Both the position numbers and the translations under genes were made by a program. The notes beneath the pieces were generated by a model. That model searched no databases and had not been told where the DNA came from. It worked only from the letters and a program-made list of their open reading frames with translations. A DNA stretch of 53,954 nt from a virus, in the IMG/VR virus record IMGVR_UViG_3300022562_000719, positions 1 to 53,954 of that record. One strand, given 5' to 3'. The first letter of the stretch is position 1. The number at the start of each line of letters is the position of its first letter. This document shows positions 15,359 through 22,576 of this stretch, one piece after another.

Positions 15359-15730
15359 GTGAAAAAAGTCTACCTCGGTGGTCCCATATACGGGATCGCT
15401 GACCCCAGGAGTTGGCGAGCAGTTGCCTCCGTTTTTTTGCCCAAGGGCTGGCAAATAGTTGACCCCACGGTCTTTGAAGTTGCGCACTTGACGTGCGAAC
15501 AGTTGGTCAAGCTGGACCTGCATCACCTTAAGCAGTGCAATGCGTTGCTGGTGCGTGCGGAGCAAGCGTCGTGGGGCACGGCCATGGAAATCTTTTACGC
15601 ACACCAGCAGGGCATCCCCGTGCTTGCATGGCCCTGCTATTTGGAACGTGCGCCGTGGTTGACCGCGCATGTGACGGAATTCTTTAGTACGCTCGAGGAC
15701 GCAATGCAGGGGCTAGCTCATGTCAAATAA
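15359..15730 (+). CDS. Nucleoside 2-deoxyribosyltransferase-like protein
   Basis: 123 aa. It fits the NDT family fold: KVYLGGPIYG at the N-terminus, then NALLVRAEQASWGTAMEIFY with the conserved G-T-x-x-E stretch (catalytic Glu in family members), then GIPVLAWP. Family enzymes exchange bases on deoxynucleosides or cleave (deoxy)nucleotides. The GTG start follows CACAGGAGCACAAA. It lies between queD and the PRTase-FolE gene and overlaps the latter by 11 bases. A role in handling guanine or deazaguanine in the modification pathway is inferred from position only. Confidence 0.75.
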   Translation: MKKVYLGGPIYGIADPRSWRAVASVFLPKGWQIVDPTVFEVAHLTCEQLVKLDLHHLKQCNALLVRAEQASWGTAMEIFYAHQQGIPVLAWPCYLERAPWLTAHVTEFFSTLEDAMQGLAHVK

Positions 15731-16646
15731 ACGCATTGTCACAGCTGAAGAAGTCATGTTTCAAGCATTGCAATGTGCAATGAATATTGAAGCGCGTTTT
15801 GGTCAGAGCGATAACCTCCCACATCTAAAACTCTACGGCGTTCCACGTGGTGGTGTGTCAGCAGCGCTCGCTGTGCTAAGCAAATCAAACTGGCAAGGGT
15901 GGTCGCTTACTAGCGATCTAGATCAGGCCAACGCTGTTGTTGACGACATTTATGACAGCGGTGCAACCGCAAAACGCTTTAAAGCTTTTAACACGCGGTT
16001 CTTCACCCTCTTCGACAAACGCGAACCCCTATGGGCCGGACAGTGGCTTGTTATGCCGTGGGAAGGAAGTGAGGAGGGTAGTGCAGAAGACATTGTGACA
16101 CGCTTGCTGCAATACATTGGGGAAGACCCCAACCGCGAAGGGTTAAAGGATACACCAGCGCGCGTGTTACGCGCTTGGAAAGAGCGAACTATAGGCTACG
16201 GGCAGGACCCCGCTGCTGTCCTAAAGTCGTTTGAAGACGGAGCACAGGGGTGTGATGAGTTGGTTATTGTACACAATATCCCTGTGATATCCGCGTGCGA
16301 ACACCATTTGGCCGACATCGTAGGTGTTGCGCACGTGGGGTACATACCAAACGGACGCATCGTTGGTCTAAGTAAGCTTGCACGCTTGGTCGAGATTTAT
16401 ACGCGCCGGTTAATTGTGCAGGAACGCGCAACGGTGCAGATCGCAGATGCGCTGGTTAAGCACCTCGAGCCGCTTGGTGTGGGTGTGCTGATACGCGCAA
16501 GTCACGCTTGCATGTCAACGCGCGGTGTTAAAGTGCACGGGTCTGTCACCACGACGTCCGCAATGCGCGGCGCGTTGATGGATCGGGGGGAAGCGCGCAA
16601 GGAGTTCATGGACCTTTGTGCAATGGCTGAAAGGGACGCACAATGA
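15720..16646 (+). CDS. folE: Fusion: phosphoribosyltransferase domain + GTP cyclohydrolase I (FolE)
   Basis: 308 aa. Residues 1 to ~110 form a short type I phosphoribosyltransferase: YGVPRGGVSAAL (39-50) and a perfect PRPP loop VVDDIYDSGAT (73-83). Residues ~118-308 are FolE: GEDPNREGLKDTPARVLRAW, then ISACEHHLADIVG (zinc ligands C193, H196) and SHACMSTRGV (C264). FolE turns GTP into dihydroneopterin triphosphate, the first step to preQ0. The fused PRTase could make GMP from guanine, feeding GTP to FolE. That substrate is inferred, not shown by the sequence. The stop overlaps queC. Confidence 0.9.
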   Translation: MSNKRIVTAEEVMFQALQCAMNIEARFGQSDNLPHLKLYGVPRGGVSAALAVLSKSNWQGWSLTSDLDQANAVVDDIYDSGATAKRFKAFNTRFFTLFDKREPLWAGQWLVMPWEGSEEGSAEDIVTRLLQYIGEDPNREGLKDTPARVLRAWKERTIGYGQDPAAVLKSFEDGAQGCDELVIVHNIPVISACEHHLADIVGVAHVGYIPNGRIVGLSKLARLVEIYTRRLIVQERATVQIADALVKHLEPLGVGVLIRASHACMSTRGVKVHGSVTTTSAMRGALMDRGEARKEFMDLCAMAERDAQ

Positions 16647-17356
16647 AAAAGGCCTGCGTACTCTCCTCTGGTGGCATGGATTCCTTTTTGCTTTGGAAAT
16701 TGTTTGCACCCGAAGCGCGACAGGTATTTGTCAATATCCGCCAGCCCTACATTGTAAAGGAACTGGATGCAATGTGGGCTATCCGGAAGTTCACAGGTGC
16801 TGATTTTGATGTATTGGAAGCGACTAGAATAGGCGAAGGCGAAGCACCCAACGGCATCATTCTGCACCGCAATGCGCTGCTGATTCTCACAGCGGCCACT
16901 TACTACAGCGAGATTCTAATGGGTGTGCTGGCGGATGAAATCAACAGCGACAAGTCACCGGAATTCTTTAGCGCTATGGAAACGGTGCTCAATATCAGCC
17001 ATCGCGGACAATACTGGAACAACGGTGTGGGTGTTGAGTACACCGTGCACAGCCCGATTCGCAGCTACACCAAGAGTGCACTGGTAGCAAAGTACATGGC
17101 AGCAGGCCACGCTGTAGAACCTTTATTGGCAACCGTGTCGTGCTACAGTGCAATGAGTGGACAATGTGGCGCTTGCCCATCTTGCTTCAAGCGGTGGGTC
17201 GCGCTGGTCAATAACGGGATACAGCAGAAGTTTAAGAGCGACCCCTTGTTGTGGGCACACTCGCAGGGGATAATTAAAAAAGCAACCGACGGAACCTACG
17301 GAAAAGCACGTGCGCAGGAAATAATGAATGCGGTCAATCGCGGCGCTGGGTGGTAG
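16643..17356 (+). CDS. queC: 7-cyano-7-deazaguanine (preQ0) synthase (QueC)
   Basis: 237 aa. QueC makes preQ0 from 7-carboxy-7-deazaguanine with ATP and ammonia. The PP-loop ATPase motif is SSGGMDS (8-14), and the zinc site C-x7-C-x2-C-x2-C is in SCYSAMSGQCGACPSCFKRW. Length fits the family. It diverges between the two motifs, for example MGVLADEINSDKSPEFFSAM. ATGA overlap with the FolE fusion upstream and a 7-base overlap with dpdA downstream indicate coupled synthesis of precursor maker and DNA-modifying enzyme. Confidence 0.9.
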   Translation: MKKACVLSSGGMDSFLLWKLFAPEARQVFVNIRQPYIVKELDAMWAIRKFTGADFDVLEATRIGEGEAPNGIILHRNALLILTAATYYSEILMGVLADEINSDKSPEFFSAMETVLNISHRGQYWNNGVGVEYTVHSPIRSYTKSALVAKYMAAGHAVEPLLATVSCYSAMSGQCGACPSCFKRWVALVNNGIQQKFKSDPLLWAHSQGIIKKATDGTYGKARAQEIMNAVNRGAGW

Positions 17357-18339
17357 CTGTGCAGATACATCTTGCAGCATGGGGTCAGAACGGTGCCGGC
17401 AGCGCGGCAATGGCAACCACAGGTCACGCGCGGGTGCTGTTGCCTGTTAGATATCCTCATGTGCTTGAATCCTACCATTACATGAGTGACAAAATTATCA
17501 CCGCAGCACGCGCTGACAACACCAAGTTCTTCCTGGACTCGGGTGCCTTTTCTATGTTCACCCAGGGTGCAAAAATCGATATTGAATCGTATGCCGGTTT
17601 TATTAAGACGCACCAGGACATCATAAAGGTTGCATCAAACCTGGACGACATTACTAAAACCGAAAAGATCTCCTACGCCAACCAGAAGCGCCTCGAAGAG
17701 CTTGGCTGCACGGTGCAACCCGTGTTTCATGCACGCGAGGACGAACGGTGGCTGGTTAAGTATTTGGACGAAGGTTATACATATATCTTTCTTGGTGGTC
17801 TGGTTCCAGAGACAACGGAGTGGTTGTTTGGTTGGCTTGACCATATCTGGCACAACTATCTAATCAAAGACGACGGCACGCCGCGAATACAGGTGCACGG
17901 GTTCGGTCTTACCAGCTTGCCACTTATGTTTCGGTATCCATGGTATTCGGTTGACTCAACCTCCTGGCTAATGACCGCAAGCTTTGGCTCCATATTTATG
18001 GACATGCCACAACCAAATGGCGCGGTAAAAGATTTCAAGGTTGATTTTTCCTCCACCTCCAGCAAGCGCCATGACATTGACTCCTGGCACTATAGCTCGC
18101 TTACTGAACCCGAGCGCCGTGTAGTGCTCGAGCGCCTCGAGCAGATGGAAGCTGACCGTCCCAAGCATCCGGAATTTGAAGCAGAGCTTGAAGGATACAT
18201 GCACTGCAAACAAGGATTCAACCCCGATGCACTAGCTGCGAGCTATGGCTGGCGACGCTACGCCAACATCGAGTACTTTCGCCGCGCTATGAACCGCAAG
18301 GTTGACCGCTTTGTACGCGAGCAGGAGACACTGTTTTGA
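17350..18339 (+). CDS. dpdA: DpdA-type DNA transglycosylase (inserts 7-deazaguanine into DNA)
   Basis: 329 aa. Related to tRNA-guanine transglycosylases: KFFLDSGAFSMF (D63, general acid/base region, DSGAFS as in phage DpdA) and WYSVDSTSWL (D202, candidate nucleophile). Other TIM-barrel strands include YIFLGGLVPE and IQVHGFGLTS. DpdA removes guanine from DNA and puts a preQ0-type base in its place, which protects phage DNA from restriction. GTG at 17350 is the upstream-most start, overlapping the queC stop. GTG at 17359 is the alternative. No amidotransferase or reductase for further base conversion is visible, so the likely base is dPreQ0. Confidence 0.88.
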   Translation: MVAVQIHLAAWGQNGAGSAAMATTGHARVLLPVRYPHVLESYHYMSDKIITAARADNTKFFLDSGAFSMFTQGAKIDIESYAGFIKTHQDIIKVASNLDDITKTEKISYANQKRLEELGCTVQPVFHAREDERWLVKYLDEGYTYIFLGGLVPETTEWLFGWLDHIWHNYLIKDDGTPRIQVHGFGLTSLPLMFRYPWYSVDSTSWLMTASFGSIFMDMPQPNGAVKDFKVDFSSTSSKRHDIDSWHYSSLTEPERRVVLERLEQMEADRPKHPEFEAELEGYMHCKQGFNPDALAASYGWRRYANIEYFRRAMNRKVDRFVREQETLF

Positions 18340-19307
18340 AAGCAACCCTTGCATGGCTTAACGACGCATTGTCCGCTAAGGATTTGGTCGCGGGCATGAC
18401 ACACTACTGCGTGAGCGGTGGTGAGATCCTTGCGACGAATGGTAGGATAACAGCGGGGCACCCGTGGCCCTTTGACGGTGAGTTCCTGGTGCCCGGAAAT
18501 GAATTTGAAAAAATATTGAAACACATGCCTAACGACCCGATCATCACCGTTGACAAGGATTACATCAAATTAAGGTCTGGTAGATTCAGCGGCAAAATAA
18601 GTACGCTGCCGCTCGACCTGTGGAACCACAGCACGGGGATCGATGGGGTAATGTGGCGGCCTATACCGGGGACCCTGCTGGGGCTCCTGGAGCTGCTGCG
18701 CCCCTTCATATCGGACAACGCGGTGCACCCCTGGGCCACCACCGTTGCCCTACAGGATGGCTGGGCCTATGCCAGCAATAATATTGCTATAGCCGGAGCC
18801 CCTGGGAAGGGCTTAGGCGGCGTCCACGCCCTCCTCCCCACCTGGGCTATCGACTTCATTGTGGCACGCAGCCAGGGCTGTTCCCAATGGGCCTGGGCGG
18901 ACCATTTTGTAGCATTCAAGTGGGAAAATGGTGCATGGATGCGATCCCAGTTGGTTGTGGGGACCTTCCCCGAACGCGCTGCTGCAATGGTTAGGGCAGC
19001 CAAGGAAGAAAATCCTACCCAGGAAATTACCGCGGAATTTCGTATGGCGTTTGAAAAGGTGGTGGGGTTGACGGAAAGCACAGTTGAAATCTACGCGGAT
19101 CGTATAGAGGGGAAGTTTGGGAAAGCGATGATTGAAGATGCAGTTGCGTGCAAAGCACCCAGCGGCGCACCGTGCTCTGTGTGGGGTGCTGAGTACCTAG
19201 CGCCGGCCTTGCGTGTTGCAACACATTGGTCTCCCGAACTGTGGCCACAGCCAGTTCCATTCAAGGGGTCCGTGCTCTCAGGCTACGTCGTAGGACGGAG
19301 GATGTGA
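18336..19307 (+). CDS. DNA sliding clamp-like protein (DNA polymerase processivity factor)
   Basis: 323 aa. The fold signature resembles phage and bacterial beta clamps: short repeated beta-alpha-beta modules such as YCVSGGEILATNGRITAGHP, FLVPGNEFEKIL and the C-terminal PVPFKGSVLSGYVVGRRM. Slightly shorter than DnaN (~366 aa). A clamp would raise the processivity of the family A polymerase at 7383. The TTG start overlaps the dpdA stop, with GCAGGAG upstream. It sits inside the deazaguanine cluster, so polymerase clamp and DNA modification are expressed together. Confidence 0.6.
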   Translation: MKATLAWLNDALSAKDLVAGMTHYCVSGGEILATNGRITAGHPWPFDGEFLVPGNEFEKILKHMPNDPIITVDKDYIKLRSGRFSGKISTLPLDLWNHSTGIDGVMWRPIPGTLLGLLELLRPFISDNAVHPWATTVALQDGWAYASNNIAIAGAPGKGLGGVHALLPTWAIDFIVARSQGCSQWAWADHFVAFKWENGAWMRSQLVVGTFPERAAAMVRAAKEENPTQEITAEFRMAFEKVVGLTESTVEIYADRIEGKFGKAMIEDAVACKAPSGAPCSVWGAEYLAPALRVATHWSPELWPQPVPFKGSVLSGYVVGRRM

Positions 19308-20008
19308 TGTTCGGCAAAAACCCGTTAATGAAAAAATCCAACGGCGACGGGTCCGAGCTGCACATCGTCAATGGCAGCCCGTTCCGCACAATACAGGGCG
19401 AGGGCCCTTACGCTGGACGACCCGCCGTGTTCCTACGCCTGCACGGCTGCAACCTTGCGTGCACGTTTTGCGACACCGACTTCAGCAACCCCGACGACCC
19501 CGTGGTAGAGCTATCCGAGATCATGCGACGTATCAAGGAACTATTCGGCAAAGAAAAAATCAAGCTCGTGGTGATCACGGGTGGTGAACCACTGCGGCAA
19601 AATATTGGCTTACTGCTGCTGGAGCTATCGTTCATCCCGCAAGCAATAATACAAATTGAAACCGCTGGCACGCTATGGCCGCATGACATCTACCGTCCGG
19701 TTGAAATGGTGTGCTCACCCAAGACACCCACGATCCACCCTAAAGTATTCGACCGCGCAGTGGCGTTTAAATACGTGATTGACTGCGAACAGGAACTCGA
19801 CGGGTTCATTCCGATAACGGCAACACAGGCTGATGCACGACCCGCGCGACTAGCTGCGCCGCGTCCAGGTGCGCCTGTGTATCTTTCGCCGATGGATACA
19901 TACGACTCCGCGCGTAACAAAGAAAACATCAAGCTCGTCGGCAAGCTGGCGTTACAGTATGGAGTCAACGCCGGCTTACAGATGCACAAGTTTTTTCAGG
20001 TAGACTGA
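19307..20008 (+). CDS. queE: 7-carboxy-7-deazaguanine synthase (QueE), radical SAM
   Basis: 233 aa. QueE converts 6-carboxy-tetrahydropterin to 7-carboxy-7-deazaguanine. The radical SAM cluster motif C-x3-C-x2-C is at C48, C52 and C55 (GCNLACTFCDTDF), preceded by FRTIQGEGPYAGRPAVFLRL and followed by VVITGGEPLRQ. ATG at 19307 overlaps the stop of the clamp gene, with GGAGG seven bases upstream. It completes the GTP-to-preQ0 route and is the last gene of the cluster. Confidence 0.93.
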   Translation: MFGKNPLMKKSNGDGSELHIVNGSPFRTIQGEGPYAGRPAVFLRLHGCNLACTFCDTDFSNPDDPVVELSEIMRRIKELFGKEKIKLVVITGGEPLRQNIGLLLLELSFIPQAIIQIETAGTLWPHDIYRPVEMVCSPKTPTIHPKVFDRAVAFKYVIDCEQELDGFIPITATQADARPARLAAPRPGAPVYLSPMDTYDSARNKENIKLVGKLALQYGVNAGLQMHKFFQVD

Positions 20009-20009
20009 T

Positions 20010-20228
20010 ATGAAATACACCTTCCACACCACCGTCACCAACGTCGAGCAGCGCTGGCTCACCGACCACGTGACCAAGGAAGGCATCGAGCACAAGACCA
20101 GCATCGGCTGGTTCATCACGGTGGCATACGACAAGGGCATAAATTTTTCATGGGGCGTCGGCTTCGATGAACCGCAGATGAAGGCCGGAGACCCGTGCAA
20201 GATAACGCTGGAGGCGTTGAAGGTATGA
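20010..20228 (+). CDS. Hypothetical protein (72 aa)
   Basis: It begins MKYTFHTTVTNVEQRWLTDH. It appears beta-rich (IGWFITVAYDKGINFSWGVG). It starts one base after the queE stop without a strong binding site and its stop overlaps the next start, so it depends on coupling. No family recognised. Confidence 0.6.
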   Translation: MKYTFHTTVTNVEQRWLTDHVTKEGIEHKTSIGWFITVAYDKGINFSWGVGFDEPQMKAGDPCKITLEALKV

Positions 20229-20455
20229 TCGAACGTAAATACACGGTACGCGAAATAGATGAATTGAGAGCTGTGCTTGAGGCGAAGTTTTTGACTGGCA
20301 GCTACAATAGCTTGGTCGCTCGAAGCCGCGACTATAGAACGGAAGAAAAATGCGCAGAGATAATGGCGATAGAAGCTATGGTGCGCACGCACATGGAAGC
20401 CGGTCATACGGCTGAAACACTGCTGGAGTCGCAAACTTTAAGGGATCAGGCATGA
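20225..20455 (+). CDS. Hypothetical helical protein (76 aa)
   Basis: It begins MIERKYTVREIDELRAVLEA and ends TLLESQTLRDQA. It is all-helical in appearance. It overlaps both neighbours by ATGA, with GGAGG about 13 bases upstream. Unknown function. Confidence 0.6.
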   Translation: MIERKYTVREIDELRAVLEAKFLTGSYNSLVARSRDYRTEEKCAEIMAIEAMVRTHMEAGHTAETLLESQTLRDQA

Positions 20456-20715
20456 CCGATAAAGAGCTACAACAAGCTGACGGCGTAATTGACTTCCTAA
20501 GTCGCTGTGGAAATGACGACATAGAAGAAGGTGTAAGTCAAATTCTTGGCCTTGGTTCGTCAAAAGATATTAGTAAGTTTCGAGAAGGAATACAGACGGC
20601 GATAAATAAGGCATCTCTCACACAAGACGAGCTGACCAGCCAACGAGGACCGCCGTCATTGGCTGCTGAATTGTTGAGGAGAAAAACGTGGACAAAATTT
20701 TTGGATACGAAATAG
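20452..20715 (+). CDS. Hypothetical protein (87 aa)
   Basis: It begins MTDKELQQADGVIDFLSRCG. Acidic in the first half, ending RRKTWTKFLDTK. ATGA overlap with the previous gene. Its 3' end carries the binding site and start of the next gene in another frame. Unknown. Confidence 0.55.
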   Translation: MTDKELQQADGVIDFLSRCGNDDIEEGVSQILGLGSSKDISKFREGIQTAINKASLTQDELTSQRGPPSLAAELLRRKTWTKFLDTK

Positions 20716-20822
20716 GTTTATTCTGGATACCTCGCTACGCGACATGGAATGAGGGCTGGTCATTCAAGTTCTGGCGTCTGCGTGTTCGCGTCAGGCGAAT
20801 GATAATCCAAAGGGAGATTTGA
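20688..20822 (+). CDS. Small basic aromatic protein (44 aa)
   Basis: It begins MDKIFGYEIGLFWIPRYATW and ends RVRRMIIQREI. The GTG start at 20688 follows GAGGAGAAAAAC, a good binding site. It overlaps the previous gene by 28 bases in a different frame. Tryptophan-rich and basic. Possibly membrane-associated. No family known. Confidence 0.6.
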   Translation: MDKIFGYEIGLFWIPRYATWNEGWSFKFWRLRVRVRRMIIQREI

Positions 20823-20824
20823 AG

Positions 20825-21028
20825 ATGATCATTCTGTGGCTCTCGTTCTACGTCGGGCACCAAATCGGTTATCCAAATTTTATGGAGCCGTGGTCTTGGT
20901 GGGTGCTGCCGTATACGCTGACTTGTTTCTTTTTGTTCGTAGCTGAAATAGCCTTCTATGTCTTCATCGCCGCGTGGCTAGAGGATCGCAAGTATCAAAA
21001 GCGGAAGGAGCGACGAGATGCAGTCTGA
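20825..21028 (+). CDS. Small membrane protein (67 aa)
   Basis: It begins MIILWLSFYVGHQIGYPNFM and has a long hydrophobic segment (VLPYTLTCFFLFVAEIAFYV) with a charged tail (LEDRKYQKRKERRDAV), an inner-membrane topology. ATG at 20825 follows GGGAG at good distance. A TTG six bases earlier is too close to it. Confidence 0.6.
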   Translation: MIILWLSFYVGHQIGYPNFMEPWSWWVLPYTLTCFFLFVAEIAFYVFIAAWLEDRKYQKRKERRDAV

Positions 21029-21278
21029 AAATGTAACGCTGGATCTCGGCATCATAAAAGTTAAGGCAGTTCCGGTGAACGCCTACGCTGGATACGGCAA
21101 GAGGGTTCACGCAGATGCTGATGGAGCTTTGATTGATCTTGCCACATGTCTGCTCGCAGAGAAGTGGCTAAACGTAAGCAGCACAGGATTCCCGACCTTT
21201 GCGCAGTTGTTGGGGTACATTGAAAGAGACCCTGATCTGTTCGAGGCAGCAGTCAAGCTGGCAAAGTTTAAACGGTGA
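21018..21278 (+). CDS. Hypothetical protein (86 aa)
   Basis: It begins MQSENVTLDLGIIKVKAVPV and ends FEAAVKLAKFKR. GGAGCGACGAG precedes the ATG and the start overlaps the previous gene by 11 bases. Looks like a small globular protein. No family recognised. Confidence 0.6.
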   Translation: MQSENVTLDLGIIKVKAVPVNAYAGYGKRVHADADGALIDLATCLLAEKWLNVSSTGFPTFAQLLGYIERDPDLFEAAVKLAKFKR

Positions 21279-21282
21279 CAAA

Positions 21283-21756
21283 ATGTGGACCGACGACCTA
21301 GTTGAGATGCTCAAGCGGCTGGTGCGCGACGGCTTGTCCGCCTCGCAGATGGCGAAGGAGCTGGGCGGCTTCACGCGTAACGCCGTCATCGCCAAGATCC
21401 ACCGCCTCAAAATAAGCAAAGAGTGGCCGCGCACCCGTGATCACGCGACGCCTGGAACGCGGCGTGTCACTAAGCGAGTGCGCACCGTCGTCACGCGCGC
21501 CCGCGTGCGCGAGGAGATCCCGCGCGAGCCGCTGCCCGAGATCAAGATGGACGACGTTCCGCTGGCGCAGCGCCGGTCGCTGATGCAGCTCGACGCGCGC
21601 CACTGCCACTGGCCGTTTGGAGATCCGCAGGAGCCTGGCTTCTTCTTTTGCGGAGCAGAGATCAAGTTAGGTGACGTTTACTGCCCGACGCACGCGGCGC
21701 GGGCCGTCGTCGGCGGGAGCCGGTACAAGAACTTCGTGAGGGTGGGATGGAGATGA
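21283..21756 (+). CDS. gcrA: GcrA-family cell-cycle transcription regulator
   Basis: 157 aa. The N-terminal GcrA helix-turn-helix is clear: MWTDDLVEMLKRLVRDGLSA, then MAKELGGFTRNAVIAKIHRL. The C-terminal signature CHWPFGDPQEPGFFFCGAEI with a later YCPTHAARA is the sigma-70-contacting region with conserved Cys/His. GcrA of Alphaproteobacteria binds promoters bearing methylated GANTC and recruits RNA polymerase. The central linker is basic and arginine-rich. Start at 21283 fits the domain, though the binding site is weak. A phage copy could redirect host cell-cycle genes or act on the GANTC cluster at 1110-2023. Confidence 0.92.
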   Translation: MWTDDLVEMLKRLVRDGLSASQMAKELGGFTRNAVIAKIHRLKISKEWPRTRDHATPGTRRVTKRVRTVVTRARVREEIPREPLPEIKMDDVPLAQRRSLMQLDARHCHWPFGDPQEPGFFFCGAEIKLGDVYCPTHAARAVVGGSRYKNFVRVGWR

Positions 21757-22235
21757 CTGATATTTCAAAGGCAGCTATCGAGGCGGCAGCGAAGGCTACG
21801 CGCGAAGAAATCTGTCGACAATACCGAGAAGATGAACGCGGCAAATTTCCAGCTGGTGTACACTATTATGAAGAACATGTTATGCCTGCACTGATTGCCG
21901 AAGCCGCCCTCAAAGCCGCTGCGCCGTTCATGCCACTTATCCGAGAGCCATACACTGTCTGCAAATTCTGCCACAGCTTTGTCGGCGGGACTAAATGCAC
22001 GAATGAAACTTACCGGGACTGCTATCAATGGATTGTGTCGGAGCCATTTGAAATCGAACGATTGAAAGCCGCTGGCAGCTACAACGACGGCATCGAAGCG
22101 GCGGCGAAAGTGGCCGATAAAGCCATAGTAGAAGCAAAAGCAGACCGAGAAAAATTCAAACAAGATGAATACCTTTGGTGTGAGCAGGAGGCCAAAGGTA
22201 TTGCCGCCGACATCCGCGCACTCAAGAAGGAATAA
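21753..22235 (+). CDS. Hypothetical protein with cysteine motif (160 aa)
   Basis: It begins MTDISKAAIEAAAKATREEI. Central VCKFCHSFVGGTKCTNETYR has C-x2-C and further cysteines that could bind zinc. The ends are alanine-rich helices (IEAAAKVADKAIVEAKADRE). The start overlaps the gcrA stop (ATGA). ATG at 21747 would add two residues. Similar alanine-rich proteins occur in alphaproteobacterial phages, but I do not know a function. Confidence 0.65.
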   Translation: MTDISKAAIEAAAKATREEICRQYREDERGKFPAGVHYYEEHVMPALIAEAALKAAAPFMPLIREPYTVCKFCHSFVGGTKCTNETYRDCYQWIVSEPFEIERLKAAGSYNDGIEAAAKVADKAIVEAKADREKFKQDEYLWCEQEAKGIAADIRALKKE

Positions 22236-22240
22236 ACCAA

Positions 22241-22576
22241 ATGCACGATGGAATGAGCGACTATCCAAGTAAGCCAAAGTTCAATCCCGGCGACGTCGTT
22301 CAGCTCAAGAGCGGCGGCAAAACGATGACAGTGAAGTGCGAGGTGGACGAAGCCGCCGCGCGCAATGCCTACTCGCACATGGAGATCGGCATAGTCTGTG
22401 ACTGGCACGACGATGCAGGCATACCGCAGCAGGAGACGTTCGTGGCTGAGCAGCTTACGAAGGTTAGCGGGCGCAACCCGCGCGACGAGTTTGCTGCTGT
22501 TGAACGATTTCTTGACGCCGGCAAGCCGCTTTCAGCACTTAATTTCGCGCGAGAAATGGTGAAGGAGTATTCGTGA
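22241..22576 (+). CDS. DUF2158-like protein (111 aa)
   Basis: The N-terminal half (FNPGDVVQLKSGGKTMTV, then IVCDWHDDAGIPQQETFVAE) fits the small DUF2158/YodC-type beta domain. The C-terminal helical extension (EFAAVERFLDAGKPLSALNF) is extra. Function of the family is unknown. The stop overlaps the next start. Confidence 0.65.
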   Translation: MHDGMSDYPSKPKFNPGDVVQLKSGGKTMTVKCEVDEAAARNAYSHMEIGIVCDWHDDAGIPQQETFVAEQLTKVSGRNPRDEFAAVERFLDAGKPLSALNFAREMVKEYS

